The notes beneath the pieces were generated by a model that was not told the origin of the DNA, did no database searches, and saw nothing but the letters and a program-made list of their open reading frames with translations. This document shows positions 23,366-37,251 of a stretch of 64,000 bases of DNA, in pieces (positions within the stretch are counted from its first letter, which is position 1; the number at the start of each line of letters is the position of its first letter). The position numbers and the translations under genes were made by a program. The DNA is from Phoenix dactylifera (taxonomy: Eukaryota > Streptophyta > Magnoliopsida > Arecales > Arecaceae): assembly GCF_009389715.1 (NCBI RefSeq), contig NC_052404.1, forward strand, positions 7,524,745 to 7,588,744. Reading direction: 5' to 3'.

Positions 23366-25263
23366 TCAAACACAGCTCAAATTGTACCTAATTGACTAAT
23401 GTAGCTATCTTTTACGATGTTTAAATTTGGAAAGCTAATGGGTTGAAATTTGTATGATTTGCTATTTTTTGATTGGTTCCTTGATAATATTTTGTTTAGG
23501 CATGACAATAAAGGGCAAAATGATTTCAAAGAGGGAGAGCAAGACCAACACAACAAGATTTGTAGCTTGTAATTGCTGTCATGATTGGCATTCCATCAAA
23601 CATGAATTCTTGTTTAGTGGAGTCCACAGATACTCGAAATCTTCTTTCTTCTTTATGAAGACAAGGTCGCTCTTACTCCTCTTTGGACATCGCAGATGTT
23701 TTTAGTGTGGAAGAATGCTGATGGCTCCTTGTTGCAAATGTGGGTGCAAGTCAAGATGGGCCTCATATAGCGGATCCATTGTGTCTTGTTTTCTCGTGCT
23801 GCACATATTGCAGCTTGCTGATGGTGAACTGCCTATATGTCTAAACTTTAAGAAACCATTCATGAATCTATGATTTATGTGCTACGGTAAAACGTAAGGA
23901 GCCTTGGAACTTTTAATGTTTAATTTTAAGGTAGAAGGCTGTTATGTGTTTCTTTTGCCCTAATGATGCACAACTAAGTTTACTACCTCGCTGTGGGCTA
24001 CTTGTATCATAACAGAAACGTGTGGGGCAGATGAGTTGGAATTAATGAGAATTAATGATTGTTGCATCACTTTGGATTGCCCGTGGAAAAATTAACCATA
24101 CTTGATAATTTGTTAATATACAATTTATTTGATTTGCGTAATTTTTTTTCTTCATTGAAATATTTTTGGAAAAACTGGTATGTAAGTATATAATGCATGG
24201 GAAAAATTATTTTTACATATTTAATTAATAATAAAAAATAGTATATTTTTAAATGATTTATATTTAGCTTAACATTTATTTTTTGAAATTAATTATATAT
24301 AATATTCATTATATTCTTAATAAAAAAATTACTCTAATTTATCTAAAACTTAAAAATATTTTTGAAAAAATTATTTTTCTATCTTTTTTCATTAAAAACT
24401 TCAACCAAATATTATTTTTTTTATTTTTTATTATACCATACATTCCTTTCTCCTCTTTCTGCGAACCACGTGAGCCCATAATATAATAACTAAAGCAATT
24501 TTATACAGGAAAGCTCCTGAAGAAAATTATTGGAAGTTGGAAGACCAGGTTTCAAGAAATACTTTTTTCCTGTTTAAGGGTCCCAGTATGACCGGACTCT
24601 TGCCAGTTTACGAGTGTGCGAGTTCCATCGACTGTCTGCTTCTCAGTAGCGCAACACAATGATCCACATAAAAGCTGAAATCTTCATGCAGCCTAAAAAC
24701 ATAGGCAAAAGCAACACAAAGTGGTGGAGAGGCCATTGAGAACACTGTTGCATACGAATAAAGTCACGGCGGCTGTCCCAGTCATTCAAACGCTCGCTAT
24801 ATTCAAGACAACGGAACTTTAACAATCCCCACCACAATTCTCGGAGGATTTTTAAGCTATACTTTACAAATTTTAAAGCGTGTAAGCTTATTGCACCACA
24901 ACCCGGACCCATAAAAGAGACTACAAGGGTACTCACTCCCGCAGAATGAACACACACACGAGCACCTCATTAGGCTGCCAATTCCAGCACCTACTTTTCT
25001 ATATAATTAATCTAGCAGCTCCATATGATACTTGACCAGCCTGTGTTCCGCTGCCCACTTTCACAAGGACATCGAAAGTACCATTTCATCCGAACGTGCT
25101 ACGTCTAACAGAGTTCTTGACTCCACCAACTATAAATACTCATACCTGCATGTGATTAGAAGAAGGTAAAAAAATGTAAAGGAGCGCTCGACAAAAATAA
25201 AGTCTAATCTGCGAAAGTTTAATCAAGATTTCTTTTTTTTCATAAATATTAACAGCGAAAATA
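23366..25263. other. Intergenic spacer and RWA 3' region
   Basis: Very AT-rich between 24,110 and 24,460. The part from about 24,500 to 25,263 probably contains the RWA 3' UTR on the minus strand, possibly with a small non-coding 3' exon after 25,141. No other gene seen. Confidence 0.5.
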
Positions 25264-28200
25264 TCATACCAGCATCCTTGGAACGTTTAGGAAAACGGAG
25301 GACAAGGAATATAGGATGACTGAAATGGCAGCTCCTGCAATCACGTTATTCATGAGGCGCTTGTTGTCTCTACCTGGCACAAAAGCCGTCTTCAGTGTGC
25401 TTGTCAATTCAAATAGTCTGTGCGAAACCTGCACAAGAAGAGACGGTCACACTTTCTGCTCATTCTTGACTTGAATTAAACATTTCCTGCACCGTGTTCA
25501 TATTATTATTCACAGACCGCTATATATATGGCAGTTGTGAGCATGAAATTCAGCAATGGGTAGTTCGGTATGAGCGAAAACAGATATCGAGGTTGTCCAT
25601 TAGGCACTCCTGACCTGCAAAATCAAAAGCAAATTTGCAGCGGGAAAGGAAAAAAGCTTCAATCAGTTGATGATCCATGAGAAAGCTAGCATACATGGAC
25701 TTGCTCAAGCCCTTTGGGGAACTGCTCAACCAAGTAGGATAATTGGGCATACCTAAGCCAGATGTGGATCTGGGATATGTAGGTCTCTAATGTTATCTTT
25801 CCAAGCCACCTGATTAATTGATGACAAGGTTAATTAGGAACATGCATAGGACAAATTTCCAAAATGTAAAGGTTGCAAAGAGCTGGTCCAAATATGTTCA
25901 TCCAGAAGCACAGGCTACAATTTACTGAAATATGGCAAATGTAACTTACGCAAGGAGGGTCAGAGAGCAGCTCCGAAACTGTTGTGTGAAGTTCCTCAAG
26001 CAGATGTAGACACTATATACAAGGGTAAGAAAAAAAATGCATCAGAAACTAGCATCAAGTGTTAGCAATCAAAAAATGCACGATACATAAGAGATAGGTG
26101 CATACGTTATTGGGATCCATGATGTATAAGGATGATACTTATTGTATGTAATCTTGTCCAGCTTGTAAATATACTCATACCATATATACCCAATCTGAAT
26201 TAGATAAGAAAACTTGAGAGTTGAGACCAAAAAATAAAAGGTTGGACACATTAACTCATGAAAAACACAAATGCATAATAATTTATGAAAGCTACCGCCA
26301 GTGAAACTGTCACAGCACATGTCTTGACTGATATTCTTGTCCTTGTTTCAGCTTCTTCAAGTTTCTCCATCCACCTCTCAACCTGTAGCAGCAAGCACAC
26401 TAAAAGTTTGGCTAAGATGCCACAAAGAAAGAAGATATAACTGAGCAGATAAATATAATATGAAAACAGAGGATCGATTGGGGAACATGTCAAACCCTTT
26501 GATTAATTTCACGATATATAATCCACCTATTAACTCACATAAATAATGAGAGAGCAAAAAAACTGGAAACACTATTTCAACTTTTATTTTTTGGCAGCCA
26601 GACTAAATAGATGAGAATAGTATGAAATAACCACCACTTCTAGTATTGTCAACTTTTTTTTTGGCAAAATCTTATTTGGTTTGGCTATATGGGGTTGGGT
26701 GGATGTTTGGGGGCATCAAGGAGAACATGCTTATACAATCCAAAGGAGTCGAAGAGCAAAGAATGATCCGGTCACCCAGGCTGCATCTTTAAGGCCTCAG
26801 CACAACTACCCTGAGCTTTGATGCGAAAATACTTAAGACACTAGTTTGAAACCAACTTGGACACCAACCTATATTGATGGCCAGGTCACAGAAACTGCAG
26901 GTTGACTGCAATTTTACTTACAGATCAGATCCTCCCACCTTTATCTTCCACCAATGTACCCTAAGCAAGTCTCTTTTTCTCCAGTAGAACACCTCAGATC
27001 TTTGATCTTATGGAAACTCAGCCACAGATCCGGTTTTAAGGCTCAGGCCTGACTGCCTCAACTAGAAGTCTAGAACATGAACAAGAGGAAGAGAGTTTGG
27101 TCAACGGCAAAGATGCTCCACTCTCCCAGTCTGGCCTTTTTTCTCTCTGTAAGTTTGTGTGGTGTGTAAGGTTATAATTCCAGAGTCACTGGCAATTTAG
27201 AATTGAATCAGGTGGATCTGAACAACCAGATCTCTGATTCATTTGATTCAAATGGTTAAAACACTTGGATCAATGGTTCAGATGTACTTTACAGAAAAGT
27301 AGATTTGGGTATAACCTGACATGCAATAAGCTTTATCATAACAGGTTGAATGGGTAGACTAGGCTGACCTGCCCAGCTTTTATAACACTGCTGGAGCAAG
27401 TTCTGCAGTGAATGTTAGTCCCATTAGAGAATAGATCTAATAAATGATTCATACCCTGGAGTGATATGCCTAAAACTTATTTGCAAGTTATTTTGTCTAA
27501 TTTATAAATTCAAAAAGAATGAAGAAACACATACACAGCAAATCAGACACATTTTAAACAGAAACAACCATTGGCTACTAAAATATTTGTTTGACAATAA
27601 GAAATTCATAAGTGCACTAAAACTTACAGTTGGGTGATAATAGGCATATATCATTCCCACAATCCAAATATAGCGATCAAGCCCCGATCGGAAGTGCCAT
27701 TCATGCAAACGAGGATATTTCAGTTTTGAAGGATCTGGATCGCTGTAACCTGGATATGAGTGGCTTAAGAACCTTATTCATCTTTTAGAAGAAACAAGCG
27801 GAGAAAGTCAAAAGACCAGGAAAAAAAAAAACTTTAGAGAGTACTGACCTAAAAGGAATGTTAGTGGGCTCCAAACTATATCAAAGACTTTCGGAACCTC
27901 CCAGATCAGAATAACAACCAAAAAGCAGGCAGCTATTTTTACTGCAATCACTGATCCGAGCTCATTGTATTTGTTTAGAATTCCAAGTGCCCCATAAACC
28001 ATAATGGTGAAAAGAGTGTGCATGGGGCAGATGTAATACAGCATGTACTCATTATTAAGGACAATGCAGCAAAATGCCACAAAGAAATTAAGGCGCCACA
28101 TCATCTGTTGAACATAGTTAGAAATTGTTAGCAGCATTCTATTCTAATAAGAAAGGAAATAACCAACTACAGTACCAGGCCCCATCACCAATGCAAGGGG

Positions 28201-31200
28201 GAAAAAAGTTAAAGTTTGACATATGTCACCTGCGCAAATCGTGCCAGGCTGAAATCTTTTCGGACATAATAATATGAGAAATTCCCAAAACCAGTCATCC
28301 ACACATATGCGGCAATAAAAACACGAATTGCATTATATATCTCTTTTGCATTGAAGTAGTGATACATCAAAAACAGTACCTGAAAAGGAAAGGATGGTTA
28401 CATTCAACTCATATATCTAACAACTAAGGCGGATAAGTCATATCTGGCAGGCTAGTTCAGTTCAGAGAGCTAGAAATTTAGACAAAGTTGTACATTATGG
28501 TTCTAGTAATTAGCTCTATTAGAAGAAAAACAAACAGTGATTAACGGGTGGACCTTGAAATTATCTTAGACATTTTCTGCTGTAAGAAAATGGAGACATC
28601 AAAAGGCCCTCCAAGATGAAGAATTCATGCATTGATGCATCTCTAACATCTAGATGTTTCTAATGTATTGATTAGAGTTGTAAACATTTGGTGTCAGAGC
28701 CAGCCCCATGTAAGGAGTTCAAATCATGGAAGGGAAGACTTATGGAAAGGGCTACTGGGAAAAGAAAGGCTAGAGTGAGAGCCACCTGTGGCCAGGGCAG
28801 CCTATTGACCAAAGTGCAACCTCCATACAGAAAGGACCACTTGCTTATCCTCAACTGAAGGTCTTCACTTGGAAAAGACTACTCAAACCAGAGAGGCAGT
28901 CTACTATGTACTTGCTTAAGTCTCCAACCTAACACATATCTAACGCCTAGGAATTTTTGGTATATCAGTTAGAGTAATGATTGTGTTCATTGAAGTCTCG
29001 CATGGTCCACGACATGGGATAGTCAATATCAGATATGTATCAGCCTAGAAACAGCCCTTTCGTAATTGGAGGAGGTCAACCGAGGCTAAAACAAAGACTA
29101 GATAGCATCGGTTTGACCAGGCCATAAACTAAATGACTTGTCTTACATCATGGCAGAAATTTTTTTAATTATCTTTTGAGCTGACTTGGCCTAGGTAGGT
29201 ATAAATAACTCAATTCCATACTCTGACTTGACTGGCTCTTAAATCAGGTCCAGAGTATGCTTGATTTAGGTTTAATGCCTCTGCCTGCAACTCTTCCAGC
29301 AACTGCTGCTGGCAACATCACAGAGCCAATAGAACAGATTTATAAGTTATTTATTTCACATATAGCCTGTTTGCAAGTCGTGTTGTGTCTCCAAGAATAT
29401 AAAGAATATTCTGCACATATCACACTAAAGTTTAGAAAGGACTGTGCAAAGTTGTAAGGTAATGGAACAAAGTTTATCAACATAACAGGGACGAAATCAT
29501 TCAAATACTGATTACCAAAAAAATAAATAAATAAACAAGCAACTAAAATTGCCTGAATTACACATCAGATTGCTGAATAGCTTTCACATTTTGAAACAAT
29601 AAAAAACTAAATATTCATGAGGAAGAAACAGTGGGGTGGTAGCCATAAAAATTTGTTTGTCTCTTGCATTTTCTAATAATAAAGGGAATGGAATGGAAGC
29701 GCAAAGCTTGCACAAGTATAGAAAAGCCATGAAATGCATTAGTAAAATGCTTTTCGCCATTCCTGCAAGCTTTTTCATATTTCCTGTTTCCCAGAGCAAA
29801 ACCCTCGTTTGAGCTACTGGAGCATGTGCATGAGAACATCAGGTGCATTTTAAAAGCTCATTTCCTGCCTTTATTGCACAAACAGCTACATGCTTCCATT
29901 TTTTTTTTAAAAAAAAGCAGACTATGAAATAAACCTCTTCTCAGACATGAGATGGATTATAAAATCAACTGGCAGGATAAATTTGAATGGAGGCATCAAC
30001 TTTCAAAATGAATATCCTGGTACAATTGGCAAAAAGTTAAGTTCATCGTGCAAGACAATCGTCAATAGAGAGAAACTGACCTGCATCCATCCCTTCCATT
30101 CCTCAGTCTGATGTCTATTTAGATAAAGTATGGGTTTTCCAGAGAATGGCGACTTATCTTGGTGGATTTTAAAAGAGGTCATTGCTGAGACTATGATGAG
30201 AAGAAAGTAAAGAAAAAGAAAAAGATCTCGGCTGTAACTCTGCAAACAGGAAAAATGTTAAAAAATGAACATTGTTAGCAAATCTATAACAAATTTTACA
30301 ACTATATCACAAAACCACAATTCACTGCTGTAATTTTTTCCCAGATTTGTAGTTAAATAAGAAAAAATCAATAAATCAGTCAATAACATGCTCCATTTCA
30401 GATGAACTTATCAAAGAATTAGTTAACAATTCAAGAAAATTGGGGTAAAATATATAAACTAATAGAATAGGATGGATCATTATCTCTCAACACTACAAGG
30501 CAAAAGGAGAGAAAAAACAAAGCCTAATTCTGAAAAACTAAATATTCCACGATCTTGATACCCGGGCAATCTCAAACATGAATCCTTCCCCACTCCAAGA
30601 TAAAAAAATTCCAAGTTTGATGCTCTCCAAAAAAGAAAAGAAGAGAAAACATTCCAAGTCGGAACCCTGGTAACTGCTTATATCTCTTTCACTGCCTTTC
30701 TCCATGTTCTTTCCGCTCTCCTCTTTTTTCCCCTCAAGTGCATCGCACATGTCTTTTGCTTGTTACAAAGGAGGTTTTAATGGTAGTGAAGTGCCCTTTT
30801 TATGGTGTTTGGTGAAATATTTGAAGTAAAAGGATACAAAGCCACCTGTCCATAAATCATACCAGAGTCGTTCTGGATCCAACTGCATTCCGGCGCAGGG
30901 GACTAGCCATGTAACATTGCAACTTGTTTGTTATTCTAACATGAGAACTATGGTTACTCTATTCGGTTCAAGCCTGCCAGAAGTAGAGTATAGACCTACT
31001 CAGGTTTTCTCTGCTTAATCTGGGCCCAAATAAGAGTTTTTGAGGGACTACAGTTTGTTTATTTGAACATCTCCAAGCTTTATCTAAAAAGATTAAAACA
31101 CTTATTAAGGAGTTTTTGGATCGAATAATGTAGTAATGAAGTTATTGCAAAAATAATAGTCTATTAACTTTTAAGGGTAAAAATTTTAGCCTAGCAGTTG

Positions 31201-34071
31201 TCACCTCTGTAACTGCCTATGTATTTGCAATTCGAGGAAATAACTTCAAATCGCACATTATGCCCAAGAGCAATTTCTCCTATAAATAACTATTTAATGG
31301 GAGGATTTGTCTTCTTTTGTAGCAATTTTTGCTAGCTAAAGATGAAACCTAACCTTTAATAGGGCAAAACTAAGGTTGAATTTAATCTTTAATAAGCCAT
31401 CAACCATGTTGCTGTTCATGCAGATATAAAAAGTTTAAGCTAGCCCATCAAGATTGTTAAAAATGTTAAAGTGGCTCTGATCCAATAACAATTCATGATA
31501 TTTAACTGACCTTGTGAAAAAATGTGAACAGCAACATCTTACTATGCATTTTACTAAATACCGTATCACATTAGTTTGTTAAGGTGGTGTTTTGCACAAG
31601 ATGTTGCTTGTTAGTGACAAGAAACCAACATAGTTGGCAACTAGTTACCTTAGTTCATTTAGTAGGCATGCAATCATGAAATCATGCAGATGGTTGCTCT
31701 GTTTTCTTGATGCCTCTTTTTTCTTTCCAAGTAATTCAGATACAGTGGTGAACAGGTCTCTCTGAACAAGGCCACTCATGGACGAGATTTGTCTTTTGTG
31801 TTGCCTCGCAACAAATTGTATCCACCCATGTAAAGCATCATACCCGTGCACTACTTTCCCTTGGGCATGAGACCATACAAAAGTGGATGAGATGGCTTCA
31901 AAAATGTAGTGCAGACAGCAAATTTGATGCCCACATAAAGATTTTACATGCACATCTGCAGGGTAAAGGTACACATATAGCTTCTCTATTTTCTCTAGAT
32001 GTAATATGATGCCTTTGTTTTCTTTTACTTTCAATAGAAGTAGCCATTACCAAGATATAAGTCCATTTTTTAGGTTGGCACACAATTTTCAATTGAATGC
32101 ATTTCCATATATCAGATAGTGCCTTTCTTTTTGCAATCTGAAATCTTTCCAGGACTAGAAAATGTGCCACTTTAGGTTATGTCAATACTTCATGCATGGG
32201 GATATGTATTCATGTGTGGGATGCTTAACACTAAAGGACAATGCCAACCAATTGCTATCAGAATAAGCAACTATAGATTGGGTTTATAAGATTTCAAGTG
32301 CTCTTCTAAGGGAAAATTAATTCATATTACATTATTAGAATGAATTAATAGCATTTAAATTTGAGAACCCTGAAATAACACATCATATGCTGTCTTATTT
32401 AAAATATGGGCATTAATAATGAAAAATGACAAGATCAGAAGGAATAGGTAAAGAGCAGCATCGGTAGACAAAGGCTTTTGCATCCTTTACGCAGATCATA
32501 ATGATCATTCTAAAAACAAAATAGAAAATACAAAGATATCCAAATTTCATATATTACTCTTGCGAATTAGAACATATGGTTTCTGTTGATTAGGAGCTAA
32601 AACAGCACCTTTTTTGACTCTCCAAGAAGATTTGTCCGATCACATATGAAAAAATAGACCAAATAAGCTCCAAATTCGGAACTGAAAAATTATGAGAATA
32701 AATCAGTCACAACAATCTCCAACTTGATAAGTGTTTATGCCTTCAACATAACATAAAAGCTTCACTTACATCGCCCTCAACGTTAACCGATGCTCTAGCA
32801 AGAATGCCTCATCCATCAGACAAAATCTGAACAGCTCCAGGATGCATAAACAAATGTGGTCAGGGTTTGCCATGACACACAACACAGTTCCTTGGTTGCA
32901 GTAGTGAGAAGTAAAGAAAAATTTATGACCTACCTTAAAAGGGGCGATGTGGCAGACACTTGGAGTGCTTTCGGATATGCTGCTTGAAGACCACCCTCTA
33001 GTAATGAAGCTCGATCATCTTCCCTATTTGGCTCATTGTCTAACACAACCAAATTGATGTCTGAATGTCTGCCACTATAAAAAGGAAAAAAAATCAAGAG
33101 ATGCGCCATTTAAGCTGATAGCAGATATAACATATCAGGACATGCCATTTAAACTTTTTCCAAGTTTACTTTTGCCTCATCATAATACAAGAAACGGTAC
33201 TACCTTATCAGCATAAGATGAATTGTTATTCGAGAGGAAGAGCTAATTAAATATTGGATAATAGCTGGTGATGCTACAGAACCGCATTTAAATGGAACTA
33301 GATCAAGAATCACAATCTCAGAGAGTTGAACAATCTTCACTAAGGTAACGTAAACTATAATCCATGTCAATAGAATATAACTCACACTTTTGGAGAAGCC
33401 GAACTTTTCCTGTATTCCAGTAATTCTGAATATATCCATGCCACGAAAACAGGGATGAATCCAAGCAGAAACGATACCTGCCCCATAAACAAAGCTAACT
33501 TATGTCAAAAGAAAATGGCTCTTTCAGTGAACTACCACTACATTCAACAAGCAGACTAGAAAGGCGGTCCCGAATTGTCAATTAAATTAAAAAAAAAATA
33601 TCTATTGCCATACTTAAAATCCGAGAAAAAACAAAGCATTGTCGAATATCCCAAAAGGGGCGCGCGCGGGGGCGCGGGGGGGGGGCTTCAGAAAACAAAT
33701 CCTAAACACGCACTAACTCATCAGAAAGTCGCCTTTTTTCCTCCCCAGTTCAGCTGAAACCCTAAATACCTCACTAACTGTTTAAACAACCAAAAATTTC
33801 GCTTTAGACTGCCAAGTGTCATCAAACGAGCAACTAATACTCGCATTCCGTGCACTGGTCTCGTTCCAAAACCCTAGAAATCCCAAGAATCCTTTTCTAA
33901 CTAATATCTAATGGACTCACAAGGAATGTAGGCTGGAAATCAAAATAAAAATTATCGAAACGATGTTCACGGCCAAAATTTCCAAGTAAATCGGAGATTC
34001 GAAGCAAGGACGAGTTAGATCTCCTGGAGTTCGCGTACCTGGCCGGGTGCGATCGGTCCTGCGATCTCCAT
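25264..34071 (-). CDS. RWA: REDUCED WALL ACETYLATION protein (Cas1p-like acetyltransferase family)
   Basis: Golgi multi-pass membrane protein needed for O-acetylation of wall polysaccharides (family knowledge). Fifteen exons, minus strand: 34039-34071, 33386-33477, 32934-33074, 32770-32826, 32609-32681, 30081-30239, 28230-28379, 27849-28104, 27628-27749, 26296-26382, 26106-26194, 25950-26012, 25753-25809, 25518-25614, 25264-25428. They splice in frame to 546 aa, close to family length. Landmarks are [26 protein letters not shown] (TM1); [100 protein letters not shown]; and [17 protein letters not shown]. About ten hydrophobic helices. Plant RWAs lack the esterase domain found in animal CASD1, and so does this one. 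The frame looks intact. Paralogue number (RWA1-4) cannot be assigned by eye. Confidence 0.95.
26383..27627 (-). other. RWA intron 9 (1.25 kb)
   Basis: Intron between the exon ending AYYHPT and the exon starting VERWM. It includes a moderately GC-richer block (26,700-27,400) that looks like an old insertion, but no ends or coding capacity are visible. Confidence 0.6.
28380..30080 (-). other. RWA intron 6 (1.70 kb)
   Basis: Contains a possible decayed short LTR-type element around 28,630-28,985 (see findings). Otherwise no gene or element recognised. Confidence 0.6.
30240..32608 (-). other. RWA intron 5 (2.37 kb)
   Basis: The longest RWA intron. Overlapping open frames at 31,645-32,170 on the minus strand show no family features and are flanked by stop-rich DNA; I do not call them genes. 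Confidence 0.6.
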
Positions 34072-34880
34072 TAACGATGGTCCCGGAGATTAGCTTGCAA
34101 TCCTACAACGAGATGCGGTCCAAATCCACGAGCATTCCCAAGATCGCTCCTCGGATAACCAGATCCGAGGGGGGAGAGGGGGGGACCCTAGCTTCTTGGA
34201 GAAGAGTGACGAAAGAGAAAAACAAACGAAAAATAGAAAAAAAAATGGTCCGAAAAATAATTAAGCGCGTTCTCGGCTGGTGTTTGGATTTAAAGGAGTT
34301 GGCTCAGCGGCGGCCAGGATGGCTGCGAGAAGAACACTTGAAAAGAGACCAGAAAAATATTAACCCACTCACTAGTAAAGGGTCCTGGTAGTGGGGCCCG
34401 CGAGAAGTTATGAGTAGAGTCTGGTGTGCTTCTACGAGTAGGGTTTTTTTTCGGTGCCGTTAGATGCTTGGTTAGGCGAATGCAGACTAGGCAACCACTA
34501 ACCAGCGGCGGTACGGAGGAGGAGGTCGGTGGCGTGGAGAGATTTACAGAAATGCCACTGTCGGCTTACGGTTGTGTGTGCCGTCTGTGGTAGGTAGATT
34601 AACCGGAACCGACATATAAGACGTAGGAAGAAAGTAAAGTTGGAGCCGGTTTGAGGAAGAAGGGTGCAAAATACGTTGCACTGTACATTTGTATACGTTG
34701 GCATCGGTGTGCGCCATTATTTCTCGTTCTTTTGTATTATTTTGCCTCTTTTCTACATTATTAGTCTATTGTCAGAACTCGCTTTTTAAAAAATAATAAC
34801 TGCTCCTTGCAATCTTTTTTTTAAAAAATAAAAAATATTATTTTATTTAAATGAAGGTGGAAAATAATGGCTATTAATTA
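34072..34880. other. RWA upstream region
   Basis: Locally GC-rich (34,020-34,350) with purine-rich tracts, consistent with RWA 5' UTR and promoter. No other gene seen. Confidence 0.5.
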
Positions 34881-35474
34881 GGCTTCGTTTGGTAGAGTTT
34901 TTGAGGGGTCAAAAAGCACTTTCTGACTCTCCAAAAGTAATTTTAGATGAACTAGAAGTGCTTGGTAAAAAAATTGGAAAGCTGTTTTAGTTTTGCTAGA
35001 GCTTCTCTGAAAAAGTACTTTTAGGCTCCGTCAGAAAGCTAATTTTTTTTTTTTGGATCAAAATACTAATGAATCTAATAATTACACAAAATAATAATAT
35101 TAATATATAATGATAATAATTATAATATTTTATATCTTTATTATTGTATTATACTATAAATAAAATATTATATTACATTATATATAATACATTAAATATA
35201 TTATGTTATATAATATCAAATTATATTATATTATTATGCTATAGTATACAATATTATATCACTATATTATAATAATATTATATTATATTTATAGTAATAT
35301 TATACTATATTATATATTTATGTATTAATCTATATTATATTTTATTACGTTATGTTGTATAATACTATGCAATGTTCTTTAGGAATCTAGGATCGTTTTA
35401 TCATACCAAAAATAGTTTTTTATAAAAGTCCTACTTCAAAAAGTTCTACCGCCAACAACTCTGCCAAACGGGCC
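34881..35474. mobile_element. Harbinger/Tourist-like MITE 1
   Basis: The left end GGCTTCGTTTGGTAGAGTT and the inverted right end GGCCCGTTTGGCAGAGTT form about 22-bp imperfect terminal inverted repeats. A TTA target duplication lies at 34,878-34,880 and 35,475-35,477. The 594-bp body is non-coding, with an AT-rich core of TATTATA words (35,080-35,370). The TTA duplication and G-rich ends fit PIF/Harbinger MITEs. Confidence 0.85.
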
Positions 35475-35982
35475 TTAATCAACCATCTATAAATAATCTT
35501 CTGCAAGTGAGTATAGAGCATGAGTATAGAGCATGAGCGATGCATACGAGGGGATGCATGGATGACTATGACCATATGAAATAGAAATTTATCTAATAAA
35601 TACATTCACACTTTTATTTGTAGCTGGTGCGTTCTTTTTGTTTTTTTTTTTTTTTCTTCTTTTAGTGCGTTCTTTTTGTTTTTTTTTTCTTCTTTTAGAA
35701 GTGCTGAACTAACGGGATTCATTTGTATGAAAAAAGTAGTATAGACAGACGTGCGGTGTTTTTACGTGGAGAAGGACTTGGGTGTTGCGAATGAATTTGC
35801 ATTATAGTAGAATATGTGCACTAGAAAAAGAGCAAACCTTTTAAGCAAAAAAAAAAGGAGCAAATCTTGATTTTTCTAAACTCCATTCCCTCCAGCATCT
35901 CCTTCAACTCACCCGTGCTTAGCATCATGGGAACCTTAATGGGTGCTGTGATAATTAGTTCACATATTCTTGTGATCTTTTA
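35475..35982. other. Spacer between the two MITEs
   Basis: AT-rich DNA with two T-rich runs following GTGCGTTCTTTTTG words (35,628-35,695), a small local duplication. No gene seen. Confidence 0.6.
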
Positions 35983-36445
35983 GGGTTCGTTCGGTTCGCG
36001 AAAAGTATTTTTCCTCCTAGGAATAAGATTTCTGAAAAGCAGATTTCTAAAAAGAGAATGCCTATGAAAGTACTTTTGGCATGTTTGGTATACCATGGGA
36101 AAGTGACAAATTTCTAAAGTGCTTATGTTTGGTTGACTATCCACTTTTCTGAGAAAGTTATGTATAATTTCTATTATACCCTTAATAAAAATTAGGTCTT
36201 TAATGCCTCTTTAATGTTGAAGGGTCTTTTTAGGAAAAAATATAGAGTGATTCCGGCTTCATGAGAAAGTAACTTTTCCATGTTTCTCATGGGAAAGACT
36301 TTCCCATAAAATGTGGGAATCATATTCTCATGGGAATATAACTTTCCCTGCTCTCTTCTTTGAAAACTCCAACCAAATAAGAGGCATCTCATTACTTTTC
36401 CGTTGACCACATTTTTCCTCCTTTTTCTGCGAACCAAACGAACCC
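35983..36445. mobile_element. Harbinger/Tourist-like MITE 2
   Basis: Terminal inverted repeats GGGTTCGTTCGGTTCGCG (left) and GGGTTCGTTTGGTTCGCA (right, inverted), with TTA target duplication at 35,980-35,982 and 36,446-36,448. The body is 463 bp, non-coding, rich in TTTTCC/GGAAAA words that themselves pair across the element. Same class as the MITE 500 bp to the left, but a different sequence family. Confidence 0.92.
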
Positions 36446-37201
36446 TTATTCTAGGTTATTAGCAAACTTTATAGTTGTTAGAACATGTAACAGCATCAAT
36501 TGCAAGGCAACCTAGGTTTGTTTGAGTGTGCAGCTCATTCATTTGCTTGTATAGATTAATGGTGTGTAGAGAAAAAATTCTATTAATCGAAAAAACCTAA
36601 ATCATACAGGAGTTAAGATCCTCTACAATTTGTTGCAGAGCTAGAGAGATGAGAGATCTACATAACTGATATTCCTGTATTGCAAGATGGTTGAAGATTG
36701 AGTAGAGCTAGAAGAATGTATGTTGTGCAATCCAATCACTTCCTCCATCACTGAGCAATTTACAATAAATAGATGATGAGTGATTGAGAATGGACCGCTT
36801 TAATTTAAACGTGAATGGAAGAGGTCCCAACTCATCATGCAACTGCAAAAAAATTGAAATATTGGATATCATCGTAGCGAAATAATATTTTACTATCTAA
36901 AATTGTTTATGATTGCAAAATTTTTTCCGTAGTCATTATATCTTGCAAAAATTTTCTCTGTGATTGCAAACATTGTTTGTTTAAAATTTATCTAGGCATA
37001 TCAGATTTGGACATCCAAACAAATCCTAAAATATTAGTTATCCTTGTTAGAGCATCACATTTCTTTCCCAATTGAAATCTTAGATTTTAATTATTATTCG
37101 ACACATATAGAAATATTTTTTTCATTTTTATCCTCTCAGCCAATATAGATTATTAAATACAAAAATATCAGCCAATATAATAAAAACAGCTGATCGGAAT
37201 T

Positions 37202-37206
<5 letters not shown>

Positions 37207-37243
<37 letters not shown>
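37207..37243. repeat. AT/TA microsatellite
   Basis: About 18 TA dinucleotides in a row. Simple repeat. Confidence 0.93.

Positions 37244-37251
<8 letters not shown>

Noticed and set aside
31645-32170. 129-aa and 90-aa minus-strand frames in RWA intron 5
   Set aside because: No recognisable domain, and they lie within an intron whose flanking exons splice in frame.
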